From Phil1 sp964600045 (GTDB lineage Bacteria; Bacillota; Clostridia; Christensenellales; CAG-138), in the NCBI GenBank assembly GCA_964600045.1, contig CAZRHS010000001.1, positions 92,347-156,346 of the forward strand: a stretch of DNA of 64,000 nucleotides. The letters are read 5' to 3'. Shown piece by piece: positions 1-7,404 of the stretch. The notes beneath the pieces were generated by a model, which saw nothing but the letters and a program-made list of their open reading frames with translations, was not told the origin of the DNA and did not search any database. The translations under genes and the position numbers were made by a program. Every line of letters starts with the position of its first letter. Within the stretch, counting starts at the first letter, position 1.

Positions 1-567
1 CGCGCTTATGGGGAAAATATCAAGGTAGCCGCCCCTTAGGCAGACCTGCCCCTTGCCTTCGCACATATCAACCCGCTCATAGCCCGCGTTTACAAGGGAG
101 GAAAGGAGGTCCTTTGGCTGCACCCTGTCCCCAACGGAAACGGTGCGCATGCTTTCGGCTATAGCCGCGGGCGGGGTTACGCGCTGAATAAGCGCCTCCG
201 CCGAAACCGCCAAAGCTATGCTTTCCCCGTTAAGCAGGGCGCAGAGCGGCTCAAGCCGCCTTGCCGTAAGCCCCGCCGATGATGCTATGCCCTTTGCGCC
301 GAGCGGCAGCTCACGCGCGGGCAGGTGATATGCCCTGTCCGTAAATGCGGACATATCCTGCTGTATTCTCGCGGCGCTTGATTCGTTGGCCGTTATTATC
401 AAAACCGATTTGCCTGTATGGCAAAAAAGACCGGCGGCAATATGCGGCCGCGCGGCCTCGCCAAGCCCGTATACGGAGGCCGTGCCCTCGCCCTTTGTGA
501 GCGCGGATACAAGGCGCGTGTATTCCGGGTGCTTTTTTAATATTTTTATAAGAGGATGCTCATTCAT
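1..567 (-). CDS. mfd: Transcription-repair coupling factor Mfd, N-terminal part (runs off the window)
   Basis: Mfd removes RNA polymerase stalled at DNA lesions and recruits UvrA. About 189 codons of the N-terminus are present; the gene continues past the left edge. The segment reads like the UvrB-homology region of Mfd. It ends in RGGYLDIFPIS, which matches the RGG-x-(I/L)DI(F/Y)P signature of this domain; the translocase part is outside the window. The start is ATG at 567, because the other nearby ATG (563) hits a stop after five codons. This start overlaps the pth stop by 8 bases (ATGAATGA), so pth and mfd are translationally coupled, a common Firmicutes order. Confidence 0.85.
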   Translation of the reverse strand, partial: MNEHPLIKILKKHPEYTRLVSALTKGEGTASVYGLGEAARPHIAAGLFCHTGKSVLIITANESSAARIQQDMSAFTDRAYHLPARELPLGAKGIASSAGLTARRLEPLCALLNGESIALAVSAEALIQRVTPPAAIAESMRTVSVGDRVQPKDLLSSLVNAGYERVDMCEGKGQVCLRGGYLDIFPISA

Positions 568-1216
568 CCCTTGCGCTGCCTTTCTCATCTTTGGCCTCGG
601 CCTTTTCGCCCGATTGCTCCGCAAGCTTGGCCTCTTCCTTTTTCTTGCGCTTCGGCTTTTTGTTAAAGCGCATCTGCGCGTCCGCTATGCGGCCCGATGC
701 TATAAGCTCGGCCGCGTCCGCCGCTTCGGAAAGGGCCACTTTTATTTTCTCGGCGCTTTCACCTTCGGGGCAGGACATTACGTGCGCTATAAGGTCGCGC
801 CCGCCTTCGGGAGCGCCTGTTCCCACGCGTATGCGGGGAAAATCATCAAACCCAAGCTGATATATAATGCTCTTCATGCCGTTGTGGCTGCCGGAGGAAC
901 CCTTTTCGCGAATGCGAAGCTCGCCCGGCTCTATGTCTATATCATCATATATTACTATAAGCTGGTTGTGCTCAACCTTAAACCAGTTTACAAGGTCCCT
1001 TACGGCCCAGCCGGAATTGTTCATAAACGTGAGCGGCTTTGCCAATATAACCCGCTCGCCGCCTATGCGGCCCTCGCCGTACACACTGCGGAAGTTTTCC
1101 TTTTTTATTTCTATGTTGTGCCTGTCCGCTATAACGTCCAGCGCCATAAAGCCCATGTTGTGCCGGGTGCCGACGTACTCCCGGCCGGGGTTGCCAAGGC
1201 CTACTATTATATACAT
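560..1216 (-). CDS. pth: Peptidyl-tRNA hydrolase
   Basis: Pth cleaves peptidyl-tRNA released by stalled or abortive ribosomes and recycles the tRNA. The 218-residue protein opens with VGLGNPGREY and then TRHNMGF. N9 and the catalytic H19 of the family are present, as are the YDDID segment and the GSSGSHNG loop. The usual length is about 190 residues. The extra C-terminal tail (from about residue 180) is rich in Lys, Glu and Ala and probably disordered. The ATG follows a GGAGGG ribosome site. The gene lies downstream of pgsA and overlaps mfd by 8 bases. Confidence 0.95.
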   Translation of the reverse strand: MYIIVGLGNPGREYVGTRHNMGFMALDVIADRHNIEIKKENFRSVYGEGRIGGERVILAKPLTFMNNSGWAVRDLVNWFKVEHNQLIVIYDDIDIEPGELRIREKGSSGSHNGMKSIIYQLGFDDFPRIRVGTGAPEGGRDLIAHVMSCPEGESAEKIKVALSEAADAAELIASGRIADAQMRFNKKPKRKKKEEAKLAEQSGEKAEAKDEKGSARDE

Positions 1217-1253
1217 AATGCCCTCCGATAAAAGCTTATTGCACGCAACTATG

Positions 1254-1277
1254 CCCTCATACGGCTCCGCATGAGGG
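1254..1277. repeat. Intercistronic hairpin between pgsA and pth
   Basis: CCCTCAT and ATGAGGG form a perfect 7-bp stem that extends inward as CGG/CCG. There is no T-run on either side, so it is not a classical terminator. It may stabilise or separate the pgsA and pth mRNA segments. Confidence 0.5.
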
Positions 1278-1299
1278 TGGTATATGCATAATTACTGTA

Positions 1300-1833
1300 T
1301 TACGATTCCTTTTTGTCCCGCCCGAAAACCTGAACCTTGGCGTAATGGCAAAGCGCTATAACCGCAAGCAGAATAGCCACGCAGAACACAATAAGGTTAA
1401 GCTTGCCTATCCACGGCCAGAAGTTTTTGATAAGCGTAAGCGCTACGCCCGCGTTGAAAAAGCCCGCGGCGAATTTGCCGTACCAGTCCGCGTAAACAAC
1501 AACGTCTTTACGCAGCATAAACAGGCCGCCCAATATCATGGCGCCCTCTTTTATAAGCACGGCAAGCAGAATCCAAAGCGGAAGCCAACCGACGCTGTAA
1601 AAACAGGACAGCGCGGCTATAACCATAAGCTTGTCCGCCAACGGGTCAAGCACCTTGCCAAGGTCGCTTATCCAATTATTTCTGCGGGCAAGATAACCAT
1701 CAAGCAGGTCTGTAAAGAATGCGGTAAGGAACACAATAAGGCAGGCAAGATATTTTGCCCGCGCGAAAAGAAATATGAATACGCCGACCAACAAAAGGCG
1801 TATTGTTGAAAGTATGTTTGGTATATGCCGCAT
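1300..1833 (-). CDS. pgsA: CDP-diacylglycerol--glycerol-3-phosphate phosphatidyltransferase
   Basis: This integral membrane enzyme makes phosphatidylglycerophosphate, the first step to phosphatidylglycerol. The CDP-alcohol phosphatidyltransferase signature is visible as DLLDGYLAR followed by LGKVLDPLADK, with the conserved Asp residues in place. Several hydrophobic helices surround it. I chose the start at 1833 (MRHIPNIL, 177 residues) because an AGGAG lies 10 bases upstream and family members begin there. The longer reading to 1887 runs through the predicted -10 region. It is the first gene of a minus-strand pgsA-pth-mfd run. Confidence 0.93.
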   Translation of the reverse strand: MRHIPNILSTIRLLLVGVFIFLFARAKYLACLIVFLTAFFTDLLDGYLARRNNWISDLGKVLDPLADKLMVIAALSCFYSVGWLPLWILLAVLIKEGAMILGGLFMLRKDVVVYADWYGKFAAGFFNAGVALTLIKNFWPWIGKLNLIVFCVAILLAVIALCHYAKVQVFGRDKKES

Positions 1834-1857
1834 ATATTCTACACTCCTATGCAATTT

Positions 1858-1863
1858 ATTATA
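1858..1863 (-). promoter_or_regulatory. Probable -10 box for pgsA-pth-mfd
   Basis: On the minus strand TATAAT lies 24 bases upstream of the chosen pgsA start. No good -35 box is seen at the right distance, so this is tentative. Confidence 0.4.
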
Positions 1864-1967
1864 ACCGATGGCATAAATAAATTCCATATTTTTTGTTAAA
1901 AGCGGGTAAAATGAATGTGTATACAGCGTGAAACGTGGTTAAATGGGCGCACAAAACGCCTTTTGCG

Positions 1968-1996
1968 TTGACAGTTGGGCACTTGGGATATAAAAT
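1968..1996 (+). promoter_or_regulatory. Sigma-70 type promoter for the foldase gene
   Basis: A consensus TTGACA (1968-1973) is followed by a 17-base spacer and TAAAAT (1991-1996). Transcription should start near 2003, giving a leader of about 58 bases with AAAGGAGA before the ATG at 2061. Confidence 0.8.
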
Positions 1997-2060
1997 AGAA
2001 AGGCAGTTTATCCGCGCGCGGGTACTTTCCGCGCTGAACACTAAAGGAGATTTTTGAAAA

Positions 2061-3251
2061 ATGCGCAAAATGAAGACACTTGCCCTAATCCTTGCCGCGC
2101 TTATGATAGCGGCTTCCCTCTGCGCCTGCTCGGTAACAAACCCCAACTATACCGTGCTTGAAGTGGGAGACATGGATATAGGTGTAAACGCCTATTATAA
2201 CTATTATAAGTACTATGCCCAGATGTGGTCCATGTACGGCTACGATGTAACCACCACCACATCCCAGAAGAACCTGCAGGAGCAGGTATTTAGCGCCCTT
2301 ATAAACAACGCTCTGCCCGTGGTTGTTGCCAAGCAGAACGGCATAACCCTTACCGAAGAGGAAGAGGCAGAGGTTCAGGCTGAATATCAGGAGGAAGTGG
2401 ATTCCCTGCTTTCTCAGTACGCCTCCAGCGTAGATTCCTCCATAACCGATGAGGATGCCATCCGCGCAGAAGAGGAAAAGCTCTGCAAGGCCGAGCTTAA
2501 GAAGTCCGGCTGGAGCTACACCAAGTATCTGAAGGTTCTTGAGGAAGATATTCGCAATACCGCCATAGGTCAGAAGTATCTGGAAACCCTTTATGCGGAC
2601 GTGAACATTACCGAAGAGGATGCCAAGGAATACTACGACTCCCAGATAGAGGTAAAGAGGGCTGAGTACGCCGAGGATCCCGCCCAGTTCTTCACCGATT
2701 ACAGCAGCGCCATAAGCAACGGCGATATGTCCACCATACTTGTCGTGCCCGAAGGCTACCACTGCTATAAGCACATCCTTGTAAAGAAGGCCGAGACCGA
2801 GGACGAGGCCGAGGTTAGCAACATCAACCAGAAGCTTGAGGAGATAAAGGCCAAGATTAAGGACGGCGTGGACTTTGATGAGCTTATCGAGGAATACGGC
2901 GAGGATACCGGCATGGAGAGCGAGCCCTACAAGACCGAGGGCTACCTTGTAAGCGAGGACGTTATAGACCAGTATTACGAGGGCTTTGCGGAAGCGGCTC
3001 TTGCGCTTGAAAACATTGGCGACGTTACCGAGGAGCCTGTTGAAACCGAAATCGGCTACCACTTCATCAAGTATGTGGGCGACAAGGAAGCCGGCGACGT
3101 TCCCTTTGACGATGTTAAGGAAGGCCTTATAGAGCAGCTTACCGAGGACGAGAAGACCACCATTTATCAGACCAACCTGACCAAGTGGAAGGAAGAAATA
3201 AAGATCACCAAGCACTATGACCTGGTGAGCGGCATAACCTATTCCAACTGA
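2061..3251 (+). CDS. PrsA-like foldase lipoprotein (parvulin peptidyl-prolyl isomerase)
   Basis: This is a surface lipoprotein that probably helps exported proteins fold. The 396-residue product starts with a lipoprotein signal peptide; the lipobox is LCAC with the modified cysteine at C23. A charged, helical SurA/PrsA-like N domain follows. A parvulin (PpiC) domain spans about residues 233-345, from YHCYKHILVKKAE to TEIGYHFIKYV. A short helical tail ends the protein. It stands alone between a strong promoter and a terminator. The body is very acidic and rich in Tyr and Glu. It is an orthologue of PrsA by architecture, but its clients cannot be told from sequence. Confidence 0.88.
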   Translation: MRKMKTLALILAALMIAASLCACSVTNPNYTVLEVGDMDIGVNAYYNYYKYYAQMWSMYGYDVTTTTSQKNLQEQVFSALINNALPVVVAKQNGITLTEEEEAEVQAEYQEEVDSLLSQYASSVDSSITDEDAIRAEEEKLCKAELKKSGWSYTKYLKVLEEDIRNTAIGQKYLETLYADVNITEEDAKEYYDSQIEVKRAEYAEDPAQFFTDYSSAISNGDMSTILVVPEGYHCYKHILVKKAETEDEAEVSNINQKLEEIKAKIKDGVDFDELIEEYGEDTGMESEPYKTEGYLVSEDVIDQYYEGFAEAALALENIGDVTEEPVETEIGYHFIKYVGDKEAGDVPFDDVKEGLIEQLTEDEKTTIYQTNLTKWKEEIKITKHYDLVSGITYSN

Positions 3252-3280
3252 TCGAATCAGCGGCACATAAACAGCAATTA

Positions 3281-3303
3281 AGCGGGCGCAAGCTCGCTTT
3301 TTT
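3281..3303 (+). terminator. Rho-independent terminator after the foldase gene
   Basis: AGCGGGC, a 4-base loop and GCTCGCT form a 7-bp stem with one G-U pair, followed by a run of T ending at 3303. Confidence 0.85.
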
Positions 3304-3360
3304 GTATTTACGATGATATAATCTGAAAGGAAATTCCACGCGCTTTCGGGAGGAAATAAT

Positions 3361-4035
3361 ATGTTTCAGATAATGGTGGTAGAGGACGATATAAACGCGC
3401 GCAGGCTTATGCAGGCCGTGCTTGAGCAAAACGGCTATGCCGCCATACCCGCGTCCGACGGGGCGGAGGCGCTCGCGCTTATGGATAAAAAGCACGTGGA
3501 TCTGATTGTGCTTGATGTTATGATGCCCAATATGGACGGCTATACTATGGCAAGGGAGCTTAGAAACGCCGGAAACAACGTGCCCATACTTATGGTAACC
3601 GCAAGGCAGAGTGCCAAGGACAAAAAGGAAGGCTTCCTTGCCGGTACGGACGACTATATGGTAAAGCCGGTTGACGAGGAAGAGATGCTGCTTAGAATTG
3701 CCGCGCTTTTAAGGCGAAGCAGAATAGTGAGCGAAAGAAAGATTACAATAGGCGAAACCGTGCTTAACTACGATGCCTGTACCCTTTGCGACTGTGCAGG
3801 GGAGCGGGAACTGCCGCCAAAGGAATTTATGCTTTTATATAAGCTTTTATCCTATCCCAACCATATTTTTACGAGAAGGCAGCTTATGGACGAAATATGG
3901 GACATGGAGAGCGATACGGACGAGCGCACGGTGGACGTGCATATAAACCGCCTGCGTGAGCGGCTGAAGGGCAATGAGGACATAGAGCTTATAACGGTGC
4001 GCGGGCTTGGCTACAAGGCGGTGAAGAAGCAATGA
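3361..4035 (+). CDS. OmpR/PhoB-family response regulator
   Basis: This is the DNA-binding half of a two-component system. The receiver domain (about residues 1-118) carries the acidic pair D9/D10, the phosphorylation site D52 in LIVLDVMMP, and the conserved Lys in MVKPVD. The winged-helix domain (about 130-222) contains FTRRQLMDEIW and the recognition helix region RTVDVHINRLRERL. The 224-residue length is typical. The ATG follows GGGAGGA. The gene overlaps the kinase gene by 4 bases (ATGA), so the two are cotranslated. A TATAAT at 3317-3322 with an extended TG is the likely -10. The sensed signal is unknown. Confidence 0.93.
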   Translation: MFQIMVVEDDINARRLMQAVLEQNGYAAIPASDGAEALALMDKKHVDLIVLDVMMPNMDGYTMARELRNAGNNVPILMVTARQSAKDKKEGFLAGTDDYMVKPVDEEEMLLRIAALLRRSRIVSERKITIGETVLNYDACTLCDCAGERELPPKEFMLLYKLLSYPNHIFTRRQLMDEIWDMESDTDERTVDVHINRLRERLKGNEDIELITVRGLGYKAVKKQ

Positions 4036-5063
4036 AAAAGCTTGGTGCGCAGATTGTATTCGCAACATTTCTGGTAATGCTCTCAACCGCGGTGCTTACC
4101 GTTACGGTAATACTGCTGCTGCAGTTTTTAGGCGCGCTGCCGCAGGTTAAGTACCCGGCGATAGTTTGGCCGGTTATAGCGCTTGCTATATGCGTGGCCG
4201 TGGGCACGGGCATAAACGCCCTGCTTACGCGCTGGTATTTCCGCCCCATGAAGCAGCTTATAGAGGCCACACGGCGCGTTGCCAAGGGCGACTTTACCGT
4301 TAGGGTAGAGGAAATAAACGGCGTTAGAAACGAACTTGAGGAGCTTACAAAGAGCTTTAACGTTATGGCCGAGGAATTGGGCAGCACGGAGCTTTTCAGG
4401 CGGGACTTTATAAATTCCTTTTCCCATGAGTTCAGAACGCCCATGGTGTCCATAAGGGGCTTTGCAAGGCAGCTTAAAAAGAGCGACATAACCGAGGAAC
4501 AGCGCGGCGAATACGCGGACATAATAATAAACGAAGCGGACAGGCTTACAAACATGGCCTCAAACATACTTACGCTTACCCGCGTTGAAAACCAGCAGAT
4601 AATAACGGACCGGCAAACGTTCAGGCTTGATGAGCAGCTGAGAAGCTGCGTACTGCTTTTGCAGAAGGAATGGGAAGCAAAGGACATAAGCCTTGACATA
4701 AACCTTGAGGAAACGGAATATACATCAAACGAGGAGATGCTTTCCCAGGTTTGGCTGAATATACTGAGCAACGCCATAAAGTTCAGTAAACAGGGTGGGG
4801 AGATAAGAATATATTGCGAAAGCTCGCCCGAGGGCGTTCGCGTGGAGATAGAGGACCACGGCATAGGCATGAACGAAGAAACCCGCAGGCACGCTTTTGA
4901 GCGCTTTTATCAGGGCGCGGGCAGCAGGGCCACGGCCGGAAGCGGATTGGGCTTAAGCATAGCAAAGCGAATAGTTGAGCTTAACGGCGGGGAAATAAAC
5001 CTTGAAAGCGAGCTTAACCGCGGCACGCTCTTCATAGTCACGCTGCCCGTTCAGCAGGCATAA
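4032..5063 (+). CDS. Sensor histidine kinase
   Basis: This membrane kinase is the partner of the preceding response regulator. Two transmembrane segments (about residues 7-31 and 42-66) are separated by only about 10 residues, so there is almost no external sensor domain. A HAMP linker follows (about 67-120). The HisKA dimerisation helix has SHEFRTP with the phospho-acceptor H132. The HATPase domain shows the N box (NILSNAIKF) and the G boxes DHGIGM and GSGLGLSI. The short extracellular loop suggests that it senses a membrane-borne signal or an accessory membrane protein. Confidence 0.92.
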   Translation: MKKLGAQIVFATFLVMLSTAVLTVTVILLLQFLGALPQVKYPAIVWPVIALAICVAVGTGINALLTRWYFRPMKQLIEATRRVAKGDFTVRVEEINGVRNELEELTKSFNVMAEELGSTELFRRDFINSFSHEFRTPMVSIRGFARQLKKSDITEEQRGEYADIIINEADRLTNMASNILTLTRVENQQIITDRQTFRLDEQLRSCVLLLQKEWEAKDISLDINLEETEYTSNEEMLSQVWLNILSNAIKFSKQGGEIRIYCESSPEGVRVEIEDHGIGMNEETRRHAFERFYQGAGSRATAGSGLGLSIAKRIVELNGGEINLESELNRGTLFIVTLPVQQA

Positions 5064-5091
5064 AAATAGAGAAAATAAGCGAATTTAGTGC

Positions 5092-5120
5092 TTGCTTTAT
5101 ATAAAAAGCCGTGATATAAT
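5092..5120 (+). promoter_or_regulatory. Promoter for rpsT
   Basis: TTGCTT (5092-5097), a 17-base spacer and TATAAT (5115-5120), with TG two bases upstream of the -10 (extended -10). Confidence 0.8.
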
Positions 5121-5159
5121 ACGCAATGTTCGAGTAAAAATAACAAGGGGGAAACCGTT

Positions 5160-5426
5160 TTGGCAAACCATAAGTCCGCTTTGAAGCGTGTGGCAGTCAC
5201 CGCTAAGAAAAACCTCAACAACCGTGTAATCACTTCCAGGGTCAAGACCGCTATAAAGGGCTTCGACAAGTCTCTGGAGAATGGCGATAAGGCCGCTATC
5301 GATGCCGCCTATGTCAACGCCGTAAGCACCGTTGATAAGGCCGCCGCCAAGGGCGTTCTGCATAAGAACAATGCCAACCGCAAGAAGGCTCAGCTTGCCC
5401 TCAAGCTGGCTGCTAAGGCTAACTGA
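5160..5426 (+). CDS. rpsT: 30S ribosomal protein S20
   Basis: S20 binds 16S rRNA in the body of the small subunit. The 88-residue basic protein begins MANHKSALKR, the family hallmark, and is nearly all helix-forming Lys, Ala and Asn. Translation starts at a TTG codon, after AAGGGGGAAA. Such weak starts are frequent in rpsT and may take part in autoregulation. The codon use (AAG, GCC, AAC) is that of a highly expressed gene and differs from the ATA- and CTT-rich neighbours. The gene has its own promoter and a hairpin downstream. Confidence 0.97.
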   Translation: MANHKSALKRVAVTAKKNLNNRVITSRVKTAIKGFDKSLENGDKAAIDAAYVNAVSTVDKAAAKGVLHKNNANRKKAQLALKLAAKAN

Positions 5427-5459
5427 TTAAGTAACCGATCGCCCCACGGGGCTGTGCAA

Positions 5460-5487
5460 AAGCCAATCGAAAGATTGGCTTATTTGC
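5460..5487 (+). terminator. Hairpin after rpsT, probable terminator
   Basis: AGCCAATC, GAAA and GATTGGCT make a perfect 8-bp stem with a GNRA-type tetraloop (5461-5480). The following T-tract is short (TTATTTG). Confidence 0.65.
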
Positions 5488-5522
5488 GTTGAAAAAAATA
5501 CTGACGCCGTTTCGCGCCAACA

Positions 5523-5549
5523 AAAAAGCCGGGAGCTAACCCGGCTTTT
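5523..5549 (-). terminator. Terminator of the ABC exporter operon
   Basis: Read on the minus strand, AAAAGCCGGG and CCCGGCTTTT form a stem around a 6-base loop, followed by six T. It lies 14 bases past the stop codon of the second exporter gene. The symmetric A and T runs may let it act in both directions. Confidence 0.85.
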
Positions 5550-5562
5550 CGTGTATTTGATT

Positions 5563-7404
5563 TTACTTTTCCGAAAGTATGGCGTCCGAAGCCTCCTCGC
5601 GGAACTGGGTTGTGTAAAGGTCGTAGTAGTAGCCGCGCTTGGCTATAAGCTCGCTGTGCGTGCCCTGCTCGGTTATTTCGCCGCCGCGTATAACCAGTAT
5701 CCTGTCGGCGTTGCGAATGGTTGAAAGCCTGTGCGCAACTATGAAGCTTGTGCGGTTGTCAAGAACGGTTGTGATGGCGTTCTGTATAAGCTGCTCGGTT
5801 TCGGTATCTATGCTGCTTGTAGCCTCATCAAGCACGAATATGCGCGGATCGGCAAGGATTACCCTTGCGAATGATATAAGCTGCTTTTCGCCCGTTGAAA
5901 GCCTTACGCCGCCCTCGCCTACTTCGGTATCGTAGCCCTTTTCCTGGCGCAGTATAAATTCCTCGGCGTGTACCATGCGGGCCGCGGCGCGAACCTCGTC
6001 ATCGGTTGCGTCCTTGCGGCCGTAGCGAATATTGTCCGCTATTGTGCCGCTGAAAAGGTGCGGGGTCTGCAGCACGTAGCCAAGGCTGGACTGCAGCCAA
6101 AGCTGACTGCGCTCCCTGTAATCACGCCCGTCTATAAGCACCCTGCCCTCGGTGGGCTCATAAAAGCGGCAGACAAGGTTTACTATCGTGCTCTTGCCGG
6201 CGCCGGTTTCGCCCACGAGCGCTATCGTTTCGCCCGCGTTAACGTGCAGATTGAAATCACGCAGAACCTTTTCGCCCTCTTTATAGGCAAAGCTTACGTG
6301 CTCAAACTCAACCTCGCCCTTTATGGGCTCCCAGTTTTCGCGCTTGGGATTGAAGCTGTCGCCGTATTTGGCTATAACCTCGGGGGTATCCGTTATTTCG
6401 CACGGCGTGTCTATAAGCGACACAACGCGCTCCGCGCTGGCCTGCGCGCTCTGCATTTCGGCAAGAATACCCGCAAGCTGCTGAATGGGCTCAAAAAAGT
6501 TTGTGGCGTAGGATATAAACGAGCTCAATATACCAAACGTCATTACGCCGCCGAGAACGTCTATACCGCCGCGGTGCAGCACTATAGCGGTGCCTACGGA
6601 GCCCAAGAACATGACTATGGGCATGAACACGGCGCTAAGCTTTGCGGAGCGCACGGAGGTGTGCTTCATTTCGTGCGCAAGCTCCTTAAATTCGGAGTAG
6701 TTGGCGTTTTCACGAACGAGCGTCTTTGTGGTCATGGCGCCCATTATGCCCTCGTTAAACGCGCCCGTTATGCGGGAATTCACCTTTCTTACGCGGCGCT
6801 GATATTTAAGTATCTTCTTCTGGAAGAAAACGGATATAACCGCGAGCGGCGGGATAACAATCATAACAAGCAGCGCAAGCTTCCAGTTCATGGAGAACAT
6901 GGCAATCATAACGCCTATAATGTATGTGCCGGCCCAAAGAAGGTCAACAAAGCTCCACGACATCATCTCCGAAAGGCTGCCCACGTCGCTTATCATTCTG
7001 GCCATAAGGTAGCCCACGGCCGTACGGTCGTAAAACGAGAAGGAAAGCTCCTGCAGCTTTTTGAAGGCATCCTTTCGCATATCGTAGGAAACGTTCATTT
7101 CAAGCCTGCCCGCGTTTACTATGAAAAGATATACGCTAAGTCCCTGGCAGGCAACAAGCAGCAGATAGACCACTATGAACCAGCCGATGCCGGATGTTGT
7201 TCCGTTGGCTATAAAGTTATCTATGGCGTATTGGCTCATAATAGGATAGATAATATCTATTATGGCCATTATGATATTCCACGCCACAAGCATCGCGGCC
7301 GTCTTTTTATAGCGCAGAACATATCTGAAAAGGCGCTTCCATATAGACATGTCAACCTTTACGTCTTTTTCGTAATCCTGCTCCTGAATGGCGCTGTTAC
7401 TCAT
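5563..7404 (-). CDS. Heterodimeric multidrug ABC exporter, catalytically competent half (BmrD/LmrD-like)
   Basis: This half-transporter has a six-helix exporter domain (about residues 20-330) fused to an ATPase domain. Walker A is GETGAGKST, Walker B is FVLDEATSS with the catalytic Glu, and the switch His lies in VAHRLST. Its own signature motif is degraded to LSTGEKQ. In heterodimeric exporters the two ATP sites are unequal, and this pattern fits one canonical and one degenerate site. The start at 7404 overlaps the stop of the upstream half by 8 bases (ATGAGTAA), with AGGAAGGGGG just upstream. This is preferred over the longer reading to 7440. The substrate is unknown; a drug or peptide exporter is the best guess. 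Confidence 0.88.
   Translation of the reverse strand: MSNSAIQEQDYEKDVKVDMSIWKRLFRYVLRYKKTAAMLVAWNIIMAIIDIIYPIMSQYAIDNFIANGTTSGIGWFIVVYLLLVACQGLSVYLFIVNAGRLEMNVSYDMRKDAFKKLQELSFSFYDRTAVGYLMARMISDVGSLSEMMSWSFVDLLWAGTYIIGVMIAMFSMNWKLALLVMIVIPPLAVISVFFQKKILKYQRRVRKVNSRITGAFNEGIMGAMTTKTLVRENANYSEFKELAHEMKHTSVRSAKLSAVFMPIVMFLGSVGTAIVLHRGGIDVLGGVMTFGILSSFISYATNFFEPIQQLAGILAEMQSAQASAERVVSLIDTPCEITDTPEVIAKYGDSFNPKRENWEPIKGEVEFEHVSFAYKEGEKVLRDFNLHVNAGETIALVGETGAGKSTIVNLVCRFYEPTEGRVLIDGRDYRERSQLWLQSSLGYVLQTPHLFSGTIADNIRYGRKDATDDEVRAAARMVHAEEFILRQEKGYDTEVGEGGVRLSTGEKQLISFARVILADPRIFVLDEATSSIDTETEQLIQNAITTVLDNRTSFIVAHRLSTIRNADRILVIRGGEITEQGTHSELIAKRGYYYDLYTTQFREEASDAILSEK

Noticed and set aside
386..1231. 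Long plus-strand open frame opposite pth and mfd.
   Set aside because: It is the antisense shadow of two well-recognised minus-strand genes and has no family features.
2085..3266. 393-codon minus-strand open frame opposite the foldase gene.
   Set aside because: It mirrors a clear lipoprotein foldase gene and its composition is that of reversed Glu/Asp/Lys codons.
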